A stretch of 47,687 nt of DNA, from the NCBI RefSeq assembly GCF_004353985.1, contig NZ_SMOA01000019.1, positions 1 through 47,687 on the forward strand, given 5' to 3'. The notes under the pieces were generated by a model. The model was not told where the DNA came from, did no database searches, and worked only from the letters and a program-made list of their open reading frames with translations. The first letter of the stretch is position 1, and each line of letters starts with the position of its first letter. A program made the translations under genes and the position numbers. Positions 33,601 to 40,885 of the stretch are shown here, piece by piece. Origin of the DNA: Paracraurococcus ruber (GTDB lineage Bacteria; Pseudomonadota; Alphaproteobacteria; Acetobacterales; Acetobacteraceae).

Positions 33601-36050
33601 CCATCCGCTACCAGCGGCGCAACGCCGCCGGCCGGCTGATCGAGGTGGTCTCCGACCCCACGCCGGATGGCGGCTTCGCCATCACCTTCTCCGACATCAG
33701 CGCCCTGGCGGAGGCCGAGGCGGCGGCGGAATCCCGCGCCGCCATGCTGCAGGCCGCGCTCGACCACATGCGGCACGGGCTGCTGATCTACGGCCCGGAC
33801 CGGAGGCTGAAGGCGGCCAATGCCCTGGCGCCGGCGCTGACCGGCCTGGCGCCGGTGGACATGCCGGCCGGCATCGCGCTGGAGGAGACGCTGCTGCGGC
33901 AGCGCGACCGCGGCCATTTCGGGCCGGAGCCGGGCGCCACCGCGACCATGCAGCGCCTCGCCGCGCTCGACCGGTCGCAGCCGCGGCGGGAGATGCGCCA
34001 CCTGACCGACGGCCGGCAGCTGGAGGTCTATACCGACCCGACGCCGGATGGCGGCTTCGTCGTCAGCTTCACCGACGTCACCGCCCGGGCGCGGGCCGAG
34101 GCGGAGGCGCGGCAGCACGCCGCCATGCTGCAGGCCGCGCTCGACAGCATGCGGCATGCGCTGATCCTGTTCGGGCCGGACCGCCGGATGATCCTGGCCA
34201 ACCGCCTGGCCGGGCCGCCGCATGCGCTGCCCGACCTGCGCGGGCGGGAGGGCGAGAGCTTCGACGAGCTGGTGCGGGAGCAGTGGCGCAGCGGCCAGCT
34301 CGGCACCGGGGAGGCGGCGGAGGCGCGGCTGCGCGAACTGCTGGGCATGGATCGCGGCCGGTCCATCCGCTACCGCCGGCAGCGGCCGAACGGCCAGGTG
34401 ATGGAGGTGGGGTCGGATCCGACGCCGGATGGCGGCTTCGTCATCACCCATACCGACGTGACCGACCTGGCCCGGGCCGAGAGCGAGGCGGCGTCGCGCG
34501 CCGGCATCCTCCAGCTCATGCTCGACAGCATGCGGCACGGCATCTGCTACTACGGGCCGGACCGCCGCATCATCGCCGCCAACCGCCTGGCCGCCGACCT
34601 CGGCGGCTATCCGCCCGAGATGCTGGCGGTCGGCGCCTCGCTCGAGGAGCTGATCGCCTGCCAGCTCCGGCGCGGCTCGGTCGGCGGCGATGCCGAGGCG
34701 ACGGCGCGCATGGCCCGCATGCTGGATCGCACGCGGCCGGCCCGCTACGTCCGGCCGAATGCCGACGGACGGATCATCGAGGTGACGTCGGACCCGACGC
34801 CGGATGGCGGCTTCGTCGTCACCATGTCGGACATCAGCGCCCTGGCGACGGCCGAGGCCGAGGCGCAGCGCCGCGCCGGCATCCTGCAGGCCATGCTGGA
34901 CAACATCCGCCACGGCATCGCGCTGTTCGACGCCGAGGGGCGGATCCTGGCGGTGAACCCGGAATTCCTCGAGCTGCTGGAGCTGCCGCAGGCGGTGATG
35001 GCGGCCGGCGGCAGCTTCGAGGGCTTCATCGACCACCTGCAGCAGCGCGGGGAGTACGGCGCCGGGGAGGAAGGGCTGGCCACCGCCGCGCGGCTGAAGG
35101 CGCGGGACCGCCGGCAGCCCAGCCTGTCGGTCCGCACCCGGCCGAGCGGGCTGGTGCTGGAGATCGCGTCCGAGCCGGTGCCGGGCGGCGGCTGGGTGCT
35201 GGCCCTGACCGACGTGACCGAGGACCGCCGCATCCGCGCCGAGCTGGAGCGCGCCAAGGACGCGGCGGAGGCGGCGAACCGCGCCAAGTCCCGCTTCCTG
35301 GCGACGATGAGCCATGAGCTGCGGACGCCGCTGAACGCGGTGATCGGCTTCTCCGAGGCGATCACCGCCGACCCCGACCCGGTGCGCGGGCGGGACTATG
35401 TCCGCTCGATCCATGAGGCGGGGCGGCACCTGCTGTCGCTGATCGACGACATCCTGGACGTGACCCGGGCGGAGACCACCGGCTTCGCCATGACCGAGGG
35501 CGAGGTCGCGGTCATCCCGCTGGTCGAGACCACGGTGCGGGTCATGCAGGCGACGGCGGCGACCGCCGGCGTGACGGTGGCGGCGGCGCTGCCGCCGGCG
35601 CTGCCGCTGCTGCGCGCCGACGAGGTGCGGCTGCGGCAGGTGCTGCTCAACCTCGTCTCCAACGCGGTGAAATTCACCCCGGCCGGCGGCACCGTGACGG
35701 TGACCGCGGCGGCGACGGCCGAGGAGGCCGACGGGCCCCTGGACGGGCCCGTGGACGGGGGCGGGGGCGCGAGCGGGGGCGGGGCCAGGGGCGGCGGCCT
35801 GGTGCTGCGGGTCGCCGACAGCGGCATCGGCATCGCGCCCGAGGACATCCCGCGCGCCTTCGAGCCCTTCACCCAGCTCGATTCCTCCCTGGCGCGGCGC
35901 TTCCCCGGCTCCGGCCTCGGCCTGTATCTCTCGCGGGCGCTGGCCGAGGCGCAGGGGGCGACGCTCACGCTCGAGAGCACGCCCGGCCAGGGCACCACCG
36001 CGGTGCTGCGCTTCCCGGCATCGCGCCTGCTGGCGCCCCTGGTCGCCTGA
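30684..36050 (+). CDS. Giant soluble histidine kinase with twelve tandem PAS domains
   Basis: 1788 residues with no membrane segment or signal. I count twelve PAS_7-type units of about 126 residues (roughly residues 10-1515), each ending in D-P-T-P-D-G-G-F-V followed by T-D-V-T and a helical linker A-E-A-x-x-R-A-A-x-L-Q, then M-R-H-G-I-x-L-F-G-P-D-R-R of the next. Units 4-11 are the most alike. HisKA: His1544 in ATMSHELRTPLNAVIGFSEA. HATPase: LLNLVSNAVKFTP, DSGIGIAPED, GSGLGLYLSRAL. A Gly/Asp-rich insert lies at about residues 1683-1706. There is no receiver domain, and no response regulator nearby. GGAGAGG precedes the ATG, which overlaps the ctaA stop. PAS ligands (heme, flavin, quinone or none) cannot be read. 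Confidence 0.92.
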   Translation: MKPSGAADAALMAALSALPLGVWATGPDGRLAFVNDALRRATGLDAAHLLPGAPVEGLVRSLARQGFYGPGDPEALAAEQLRIDRGRPFRRRIRRADGACFDEIGAPLAGGGAVAALVEVTGLLAGTEAAAAQARRLQDLLARLHGGVAAYDQDRRVVFTNPAYEDLLGLPRGTIRPGMTHAAFYRLLAERGEFANQDSDAVVEDRLRLDRSRPHTYQRTRPNGQVLRFESQGLPEGGHLVEVTDMTAARRAEEEAQRRAGLLDGVLACLPHGVVVYGADGRATMVNAAHQAIMAGAEVAVGEHREEIASRRARQGEYGPGDPEELARRNLYRPPEAPVPRQRIRPDGTVLDIRYASLPDGGIVQVVTDITALHAARAEATARAAALQALLDKMRHGIALYGPDRRLLAVNSLAQALSGTPDPAVRPGCSLDEIVVAQRAAGVFGTGPAADAAAAEIIGFDRSQPIRYRRTMPDGRIIEIHSDPTPEGGFVISWTDVTARARAEEAAERRAAMLQVALDAMQHGFILYDRDGRLLAANAMAASCTLLPPGDLQPGRPFGDLVRAQQAAGFYGVGEAGGAAMRDALARDRGEAFETRRGLPDGRVMQERSAPTPDGGFVITLTDVTALVRAEEATRERATLLQTMQDSMRHGLALFGPEGGLVVANRLAAGLAGVPAEEMRPGMTVADLAARQLAQGVFGEGAAAEAEAAAVARRDRRQSHPVRRRMPDGRVVDSVSDPTPDGGFVVTWTDVTALAEAEARAEQRAATLQAMIDNMHHGVVLFGPDRRFLADNRLARELTGVPDAMAVPGAPLEALTGALFGRGATGDAALDATLERQAAAADRSRPLHYIRPTRDGRTLEVFSDPMPDGGFVITLSDITPLARAEAEAKRQAATQAVMLDVIRHGIMLFGPDRRLIAANRLAATLSGAPEGSLRPGTLHAEVLRGQQAAGVFGDTPGAAAEVSRLGALDRSQPIRYQRRNAAGRLIEVVSDPTPDGGFAITFSDISALAEAEAAAESRAAMLQAALDHMRHGLLIYGPDRRLKAANALAPALTGLAPVDMPAGIALEETLLRQRDRGHFGPEPGATATMQRLAALDRSQPRREMRHLTDGRQLEVYTDPTPDGGFVVSFTDVTARARAEAEARQHAAMLQAALDSMRHALILFGPDRRMILANRLAGPPHALPDLRGREGESFDELVREQWRSGQLGTGEAAEARLRELLGMDRGRSIRYRRQRPNGQVMEVGSDPTPDGGFVITHTDVTDLARAESEAASRAGILQLMLDSMRHGICYYGPDRRIIAANRLAADLGGYPPEMLAVGASLEELIACQLRRGSVGGDAEATARMARMLDRTRPARYVRPNADGRIIEVTSDPTPDGGFVVTMSDISALATAEAEAQRRAGILQAMLDNIRHGIALFDAEGRILAVNPEFLELLELPQAVMAAGGSFEGFIDHLQQRGEYGAGEEGLATAARLKARDRRQPSLSVRTRPSGLVLEIASEPVPGGGWVLALTDVTEDRRIRAELERAKDAAEAANRAKSRFLATMSHELRTPLNAVIGFSEAITADPDPVRGRDYVRSIHEAGRHLLSLIDDILDVTRAETTGFAMTEGEVAVIPLVETTVRVMQATAATAGVTVAAALPPALPLLRADEVRLRQVLLNLVSNAVKFTPAGGTVTVTAAATAEEADGPLDGPVDGGGGASGGGARGGGLVLRVADSGIGIAPEDIPRAFEPFTQLDSSLARRFPGSGLGLYLSRALAEAQGATLTLESTPGQGTTAVLRFPASRLLAPLVA

Positions 36051-36400
36051 GACCGGGGCGCGGGCATCCCGCGGCCTGGCTGCCGGTTCCGCGCGCGGGG
36101 TCGGCGTGGCGGCCGTGCCCCAGACATCGCGCGGGGTTGGCGTGGCGGCTGCGCGACAAACATAATGGCCGTGGCGGCCGGCACCTGCGCTGGCCGGCGC
36201 GAGATCGCGGGCCGGACGGCCGGCCGACGTGTATTCGGCGCGAAAGGCCGGTATGTCTGCGACCCTTGGCCCGTCGCGGGCCCGATCCGTTCAGCTTTCC
36301 TGGAGGCGGCCGGGCGACCATGCGCCGCGCCGCCCCGGCCGCGGCGGTCCCGCCCGACCCGGCCCGTGCCTGCCCCTGCTGTCCCGAGGAACCCGTCCCC
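36051..36400 (+). other. Intergenic, 350 nt, with a 21-bp direct repeat
   Basis: Between the PAS kinase and tldD. A direct repeat, gcgcggggTcggcgtggcggc type, occurs at 36093-36113 and 36129-36149 (20 of 21 identical, period 36). No clear terminator. The tldD ribosome-binding site (CGAGGA) is at the right end. No gene seen. Confidence 0.45.
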
Positions 36401-37837
36401 ATGCCGCTCGATAGCCCGATCGCCGTCACCGACCGCCTGTTCTTCAGCGAGCTGGACCGGGCCGCGTCCGAGCGCATCCTGAAGGCTGCGCTGGCCGGCG
36501 CCGAGGATGGCGAGCTGTTCCTGGAATACCGCGAGAGCGAGATGATCTCGCTGGACGACGGCCGTATCCGCTCCGCCAGCTTCGACGCCACCAAGGGCTT
36601 CGGCCTGCGCGCCGTGGCCGGGGAGGCGGCCGGCTATGCCCATGCGGGGGAGTTGAGCGAGGCGGCGCTGAAGCGGGCGGCCGAGACGGTGGGCGCCGTG
36701 CGGCAGGGCCGCTGCGGCACGCTGGATGTCGCTCCGCGTGCCACCAATGCCCGGCTGTACGAGGATGCGAACCCGCTGGCGCTGCTGGACTTCGCCGCCA
36801 AGACGGCGCTGCTGGCCGAGATCGACGCCTATGCCCGGGGCCGCGACCCGCGGGTGAAGCAGGTGATGGCGAGCCTGGCCGGCGAATGGCAAGCGGTGCA
36901 GATCCTGCGGGCGGACGGCACGAGCGTCGCCGACATCCGCCCACTGGTGCGGCTGAACGTTGCCGTGGTGGTGGAGCAGGACGGGCGGCGGGAGACCGGC
37001 AGCCATGGCATGGGCGGCCGCTTCGACTATGCCCGCATCGTCGCCGCGCCGGTCTGGCAGGGCGCGGTGCAGGAGGCGCTGCGGCAGGCGCTGGTGAACC
37101 TGGACAGCGTCCCGGCCCCGGCGGGCGAGATGGAGGTGGTGCTGGGCAGCGGCTGGCCCGGCATCCTGCTGCACGAGGCGATCGGCCATGGGCTGGAGGG
37201 CGACTTCAACCGCAAGAAGACCAGCGCCTTCGCCGGGCTGCTCGGCCAGCGGATCGCCGCCCCCGGCGTGACGGTGGTGGATGACGGCACCCTGCCGGAC
37301 CGCCGCGGGTCGCTGACCGTGGATGACGAGGGCACGCCCAGCAACCGCACCGTGCTGATCGAGGATGGCGTGCTGGTCGGCTTCCTGCAGGACCGGCAGA
37401 ACGCCAGGCTGATGGGCGTGGCGCCGACCGGCAATGGCCGCCGGCAGAGCTTCGCGCATATCCCCATGCCGCGGATGACCAACACGGTGATGCTGGGCGG
37501 GTCGCACAGCCCGGCGGAGATCATCGGCAGCGTCAAGCGCGGGCTCTACGCGGTGAATTTCGGCGGCGGCCAGGTGGACATCACCAGCGGGAAATTCGTC
37601 TTCTCCGCCAGCGAGGCCTATCTGATCGAGGACGGGAAGCTGGGCGCCCCGGTGAAGGGCGCGACGCTGATCGGCAACGGGCCGGACAGCCTGACGAAGG
37701 TGACGATGGTCGGCAACGACATGGCGCTCGATCCCGGCATCGGCACCTGCGGCAAGCAGGGCCAGGGCGTGCCGGTGGGCGTCGGCCAGCCAACCCTGAA
37801 GATGGCCGGGCTGACGGTGGGCGGCACCGCCGTGTAG
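36401..37837 (+). CDS. tldD: Metalloprotease TldD
   Basis: 478 residues, normal length. Zinc motif HEAIGH (258-263, HExxxH type) in GILLHEAIGHGLEGDFNRKKTSAF, then DDEGTPSNRT, LIEDGVL and SGKFVFSASEAYLIEDG, all TldD/PmbA landmarks. TldD pairs with TldE (PmbA) to degrade peptides, including modified toxins such as microcins. tldE is not in the window. ATG at 36401. Confidence 0.96.
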   Translation: MPLDSPIAVTDRLFFSELDRAASERILKAALAGAEDGELFLEYRESEMISLDDGRIRSASFDATKGFGLRAVAGEAAGYAHAGELSEAALKRAAETVGAVRQGRCGTLDVAPRATNARLYEDANPLALLDFAAKTALLAEIDAYARGRDPRVKQVMASLAGEWQAVQILRADGTSVADIRPLVRLNVAVVVEQDGRRETGSHGMGGRFDYARIVAAPVWQGAVQEALRQALVNLDSVPAPAGEMEVVLGSGWPGILLHEAIGHGLEGDFNRKKTSAFAGLLGQRIAAPGVTVVDDGTLPDRRGSLTVDDEGTPSNRTVLIEDGVLVGFLQDRQNARLMGVAPTGNGRRQSFAHIPMPRMTNTVMLGGSHSPAEIIGSVKRGLYAVNFGGGQVDITSGKFVFSASEAYLIEDGKLGAPVKGATLIGNGPDSLTKVTMVGNDMALDPGIGTCGKQGQGVPVGVGQPTLKMAGLTVGGTAV

Positions 37838-37910
37838 CGCCGGGGCGGCCGCCCGGGTCCCGCCCGGGACCGCCGCCAGCGTTACAGTTTCTTCATCTCG
37901 TGTTAGGCAC

Positions 37911-37934
37911 GGGGCTCCCTTTGCACGGAGCCCC
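37911..37934 (+). promoter_or_regulatory. Leader hairpin covering the RTX-gene ribosome-binding site
   Basis: Perfect 8-bp stem GGGGCTCC (37911-37918) and GGAGCCCC (37927-37934), loop CTTTGCAC. The GGAG at 37927-37930 is the likely Shine-Dalgarno site for the GTG at 37937, so it is paired when the hairpin forms. Might limit translation. Confidence 0.55.
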
Positions 37935-37936
37935 CA

Positions 37937-39622
37937 GTGGCGACCTTCAGGATCGGCCCCGGCCTCGCCGGCTTCCCCGCCTTCCCCGACCCGGCGACGG
38001 TCAACCCCTTCACGCTGAGCTTCGATCCGCAGCCGGACTCGCTCACCTTCAGCCTCAACGGCTACCGCTTCCGCTTCACCGGCGATTTCGCCGAGGCTGC
38101 GGCCGCCTTCACCCAGCCCTCGCCCATCCCCGGCGTGCCGCTGTTCTACCTGGCGCTCAGCCCGCTCTCGCCGGTGCAGCTGCCGATCCGGCTGGATGGC
38201 GTCGAGACCATCCGCCTCTCCGACGGCGCCATCGTGAACGGCTTCTCGGGCGCGAGCGCCGACCTGCTGCTCGGCAGCTTCTTCGCCACGCTGCTCGACC
38301 CGCGGAACTACACCGACGACATCATCACCGCCTTCTTCGGCAGCACGGCGCCCTTCACCACGCTGGACCTGACCGCCTTCGCCGACACGGTGGTGATGGG
38401 CCAGCCGAATGCCGCCGTGACCGGCCCGGACGGGGAGCGCGGGGTGGTGGCCTTCGCGCAGGAGCTGAACGGCTTCGCCTTCACCACGGTGATCGGCGGC
38501 GCCGGCGACGACCGGCTGGGCGGCACCGCGCGGGCCGAGCGCTTCGAGGGCCATGACGGCGACGACGTGCTGCTGGGCCGGGAGGGTGGCGACACCCTGC
38601 TGGGCGGCATCGGCAGGGATGTGCTGTCGGGCGGCGCCGGCGACGATTCCCTGGGCGGCGGGGAGGATGCCGATGTGCTGGCGGCCGGCGCCGGGCGGAA
38701 CACGCTGGAGGGCGGCGGGGGCGCCGACCGCTTCGTCATCGCCGCCGGGCCGGGGCATGACCGCATCGAGGATTTCTCGGCGGCGCAGGGCGACCTGCTG
38801 GACCTGTCGGCCTTCGGCCTGTCGCCCCAGGCCCTGAAGGCGGTGCTGGCCGGCGCCGCCGCGACGGAGGAGGGGCTGCTGCTGCGCATCCCGGCCGCGG
38901 GCGGGCCGCATTCGCTGCTGCTGGCCGGCCTGGAATCGCTGGACGCGGCGCAGGTGATGCGGGTGGCGGGGCGCGCGGTCGAAGCGGACGCCGTCGTCGT
39001 CTCCGGCCCGCGCGACGGGCTGGTGGCGGGCGGGGCGGCGGATGACACGCTGCTCGGCCGGGATGGCGGCCAGGCGCTGGACGGCCGCGCCGGCGACGAC
39101 GTGATCCTGGCGGGCCAGGGCGCCGACCGCCTGGCGGGCGGGACGGGCGACGACGTGCTGGATGGCGGCGGCGGCAACGACACCGCCGATGGCGGCGCCG
39201 ATGACGACGTGGTCTTCGGCGGGGCGGGCGATGATCGCCTGACGGGCGGCGATGGCGACGACTTCCTCGATGGCGGGGAGGGCGACGACCGGCTAGAAGG
39301 CGGCCTCGGCACCAACACCCTGACCGGGGAGGCGGGGCGCGACATCTTCGCCTTCGCCCGGTTCAAGGAAACGGCGGACCGGGTGACGGATTTCGCGGAC
39401 GGCGTTGACCTGATCGACATCCGCCTGCTGGTGAAATTCCAGGCGACGGCGGAGACGCTGGGCAGCTACCTGCAGGTCACCTCCCCCGGCGCGACCGAAC
39501 TGACGCGGTTCCTGCTGGTGGACCGCGACGGCGCGCGTGGCGAATTCGGCTTCGAGCGGGTGGCGCAATTCGACAACGTCACCGACGCCATGCTGCTGGA
39601 CCCCGGCAACTACCTGTTCTGA
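37937..39622 (+). CDS. RTX (hemolysin-type calcium-binding) secreted protein
   Basis: 561 residues without an N-terminal signal. Residues 1-180 are a unique domain of unknown function. Two blocks of glycine/aspartate nonapeptides of the GGxGxDxLx type follow: about residues 183-265 (GGAGDDRLGG, DGDDVLLG) and about 365-470 (GGTGDDVLDGGGGNDTADGG). Each block is followed by an ADRFVI/RDIFAF-type capping strand, usual for calcium-dependent RTX rolls. The C-terminal part would carry the uncleaved type I secretion signal. No type I exporter is nearby. The start is GTG with GGAG 6 nt upstream, inside a hairpin. Confidence 0.9.
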   Translation: MATFRIGPGLAGFPAFPDPATVNPFTLSFDPQPDSLTFSLNGYRFRFTGDFAEAAAAFTQPSPIPGVPLFYLALSPLSPVQLPIRLDGVETIRLSDGAIVNGFSGASADLLLGSFFATLLDPRNYTDDIITAFFGSTAPFTTLDLTAFADTVVMGQPNAAVTGPDGERGVVAFAQELNGFAFTTVIGGAGDDRLGGTARAERFEGHDGDDVLLGREGGDTLLGGIGRDVLSGGAGDDSLGGGEDADVLAAGAGRNTLEGGGGADRFVIAAGPGHDRIEDFSAAQGDLLDLSAFGLSPQALKAVLAGAAATEEGLLLRIPAAGGPHSLLLAGLESLDAAQVMRVAGRAVEADAVVVSGPRDGLVAGGAADDTLLGRDGGQALDGRAGDDVILAGQGADRLAGGTGDDVLDGGGGNDTADGGADDDVVFGGAGDDRLTGGDGDDFLDGGEGDDRLEGGLGTNTLTGEAGRDIFAFARFKETADRVTDFADGVDLIDIRLLVKFQATAETLGSYLQVTSPGATELTRFLLVDRDGARGEFGFERVAQFDNVTDAMLLDPGNYLF

Positions 39623-39666
39623 CCGGGGCGGGACGGGTGCAGGATGCGCCCGTCCCCAGCCGCCGG

Positions 39667-40119
39667 ATGGCCCGCATGATCCGCCCCGCCCGCCCCGAGG
39701 AAGCGCCCGCCCTGGCCGCGCTGGTGGAGCGCGCCTATGGCCCCTGGGTGGCGGTGGTCGGCCGCCGCCCGGCGCCGATGGAGGACGACTACGCCGCCCG
39801 CATCGCCGCCGGTCAGGCCTGGCTGCTGGAGGCGGCGGGCGCGCTGCGCGGCCTGGTGGTGCTGGAGGCGCATCCGGACCACCTGCTGCTGGACAACATC
39901 GCCGTGGATCCGGCGGCGCAGGGCACCGGCGCGGGGCGGGTGCTGCTGGACTTCACCGAGGCGGAGGCGCGGCGCCGCGGCCTGCCGGAGCTGCGGCTCT
40001 ACACCAATGCGCTGATGGCGCGGAACATCGCGCTGTACGAGCGGCGCGGCTTCGCCGAGACCGGGCGGCAGGTGGAGAAGGGGTTCTCCCGCGTCTTCAT
40101 GGCGAAGCGGGTGGGGTGA
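39667..40119 (+). CDS. GNAT-family N-acetyltransferase
   Basis: 150 residues from 39667. Starts MARMIRPARPEEAPAL; acetyl-CoA motif IAVDPAAQGTGAGRVLLDF; end pattern LRLYTNALMARNIALYERRGFAETGR. ATG 39676 (147 residues) is an equally good start. Its 3' end overlaps the 3' end of the convergent HEPN gene by 23 nt. Substrate unknown. Confidence 0.9.
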   Translation: MARMIRPARPEEAPALAALVERAYGPWVAVVGRRPAPMEDDYAARIAAGQAWLLEAAGALRGLVVLEAHPDHLLLDNIAVDPAAQGTGAGRVLLDFTEAEARRRGLPELRLYTNALMARNIALYERRGFAETGRQVEKGFSRVFMAKRVG

Positions 40120-40579
40120 GGCGGCGGGCGGCCCAGGCTTCCACGCCCTCCAGCGCCTGAAGGACCACCGCCGTTGCCGCGTGCACGCGGTTCAACTGCC
40201 CCGCCTGCTTGGCCGGGTCCTCCGGATACACATGCGACAGGCGGTTGCGTAGCTTGACCGCATCGAGGAAGCGGTCGGCGGCGTCCAGCACCCCGATCTT
40301 CTCCATGTAATCCAGCACGTCGCGGCGCGACATCCGGTCGGGGTCGCGCGCCAGTTCCCGTTCCGCGATCTGGCGGAAGACCTGGTCCTGCAAGGTGTTC
40401 ACCAAATTCTCGAAGCGCTTGATCAGGGCATCGGTGCGGTCGCGCTGGTCCTCGTCCAGCGCCGAAACGCCCGCGGCGTCGAGCGGGAAGAGCGCCACCA
40501 GCCGCTCCCGCACCCGCCGCAGCGACTGGGCGATGGCCTGCGCGGCGCGAATGGCGGCGTCGAGATCGGCCTCGGTCAA
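40097..40579 (-). CDS. HEPN-domain toxin-like protein (HepT type)
   Basis: 160 residues, all-helical. Carries R-x4-H-x-Y as RNRLSHVY (Arg111, His116, Tyr118) followed by PEDPAKQ, the RNase motif of HepT; in known pairs the tyrosine is AMPylated by the MNT partner. The start overlaps the MNT stop by ATGA. It should form the toxin half of an MNT/HEPN module that cuts tRNA or mRNA unless modified. Some HEPN proteins are merely substrate-binding partners; the intact motif argues for RNase. Confidence 0.82.
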   Translation of the reverse strand: MTEADLDAAIRAAQAIAQSLRRVRERLVALFPLDAAGVSALDEDQRDRTDALIKRFENLVNTLQDQVFRQIAERELARDPDRMSRRDVLDYMEKIGVLDAADRFLDAVKLRNRLSHVYPEDPAKQAGQLNRVHAATAVVLQALEGVEAWAARRLTPPASP

Positions 40580-40884
40580 ATCAGCACGCCTGTCTGCAGC
40601 GCCACCTCGTCGATCCGGCGCGCTTCATCCTCGCGCCCCAGCACGAGCAGGTCGGTATGCCGGTCGTCCAGCGCGTGCTCGATATCCATCGCTGCGCGGT
40701 CGGCGACGCTCTCGGCCGGCGCCGTCCCCGGCACCAGCACATGCAGGTCCAGGTCGCCGCCGCGCGCCGCCAGCCTGGCCCGGCTGCCGAAGACCCGCAC
40801 CTCCGCCGCCGGGCCGAAATGCGCGGCGATGATGCGCTTCACCGCCGCGATCTCCTCCGGCCGCAGGCGCACCGGCGGCGGCAT
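40576..40884 (-). CDS. MNT-family nucleotidyltransferase (MntA-like antitoxin)
   Basis: 102 residues. Motif VFGSRARLAARGGDLDLHV gives GSx9DxD (Gly33-Ser34, Asp44, Asp46), one residue shorter than the usual GSx10DxD, and a third acid in HTDLLVL. MNT antitoxins AMPylate the HEPN partner to switch it off. The ATG at 40884 is 1 nt after the gshA stop with GAGG upstream, so it is coupled to gshA. Confidence 0.84.
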   Translation of the reverse strand: MPPPVRLRPEEIAAVKRIIAAHFGPAAEVRVFGSRARLAARGGDLDLHVLVPGTAPAESVADRAAMDIEHALDDRHTDLLVLGREDEARRIDEVALQTGVLI

Positions 40885-40885
40885 G

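Noticed and set aside
31000..35200. The regular ~380-nt repeats as a CRISPR or satellite array
   Set aside because: The repeats are protein-coding PAS units in one frame with variable interiors; far too long for CRISPR repeats.
30330..35429. A 1699-codon minus-strand open frame opposite the PAS kinase
   Set aside because: Antisense mirror of the repeated kinase; its apparent repeats are the complement of the PAS units and show no domain of their own.
35396..38911. A 1171-codon minus-strand open frame opposite the kinase end, tldD and the RTX gene
   Set aside because: It spans three real plus-strand genes and has no recognisable domain.
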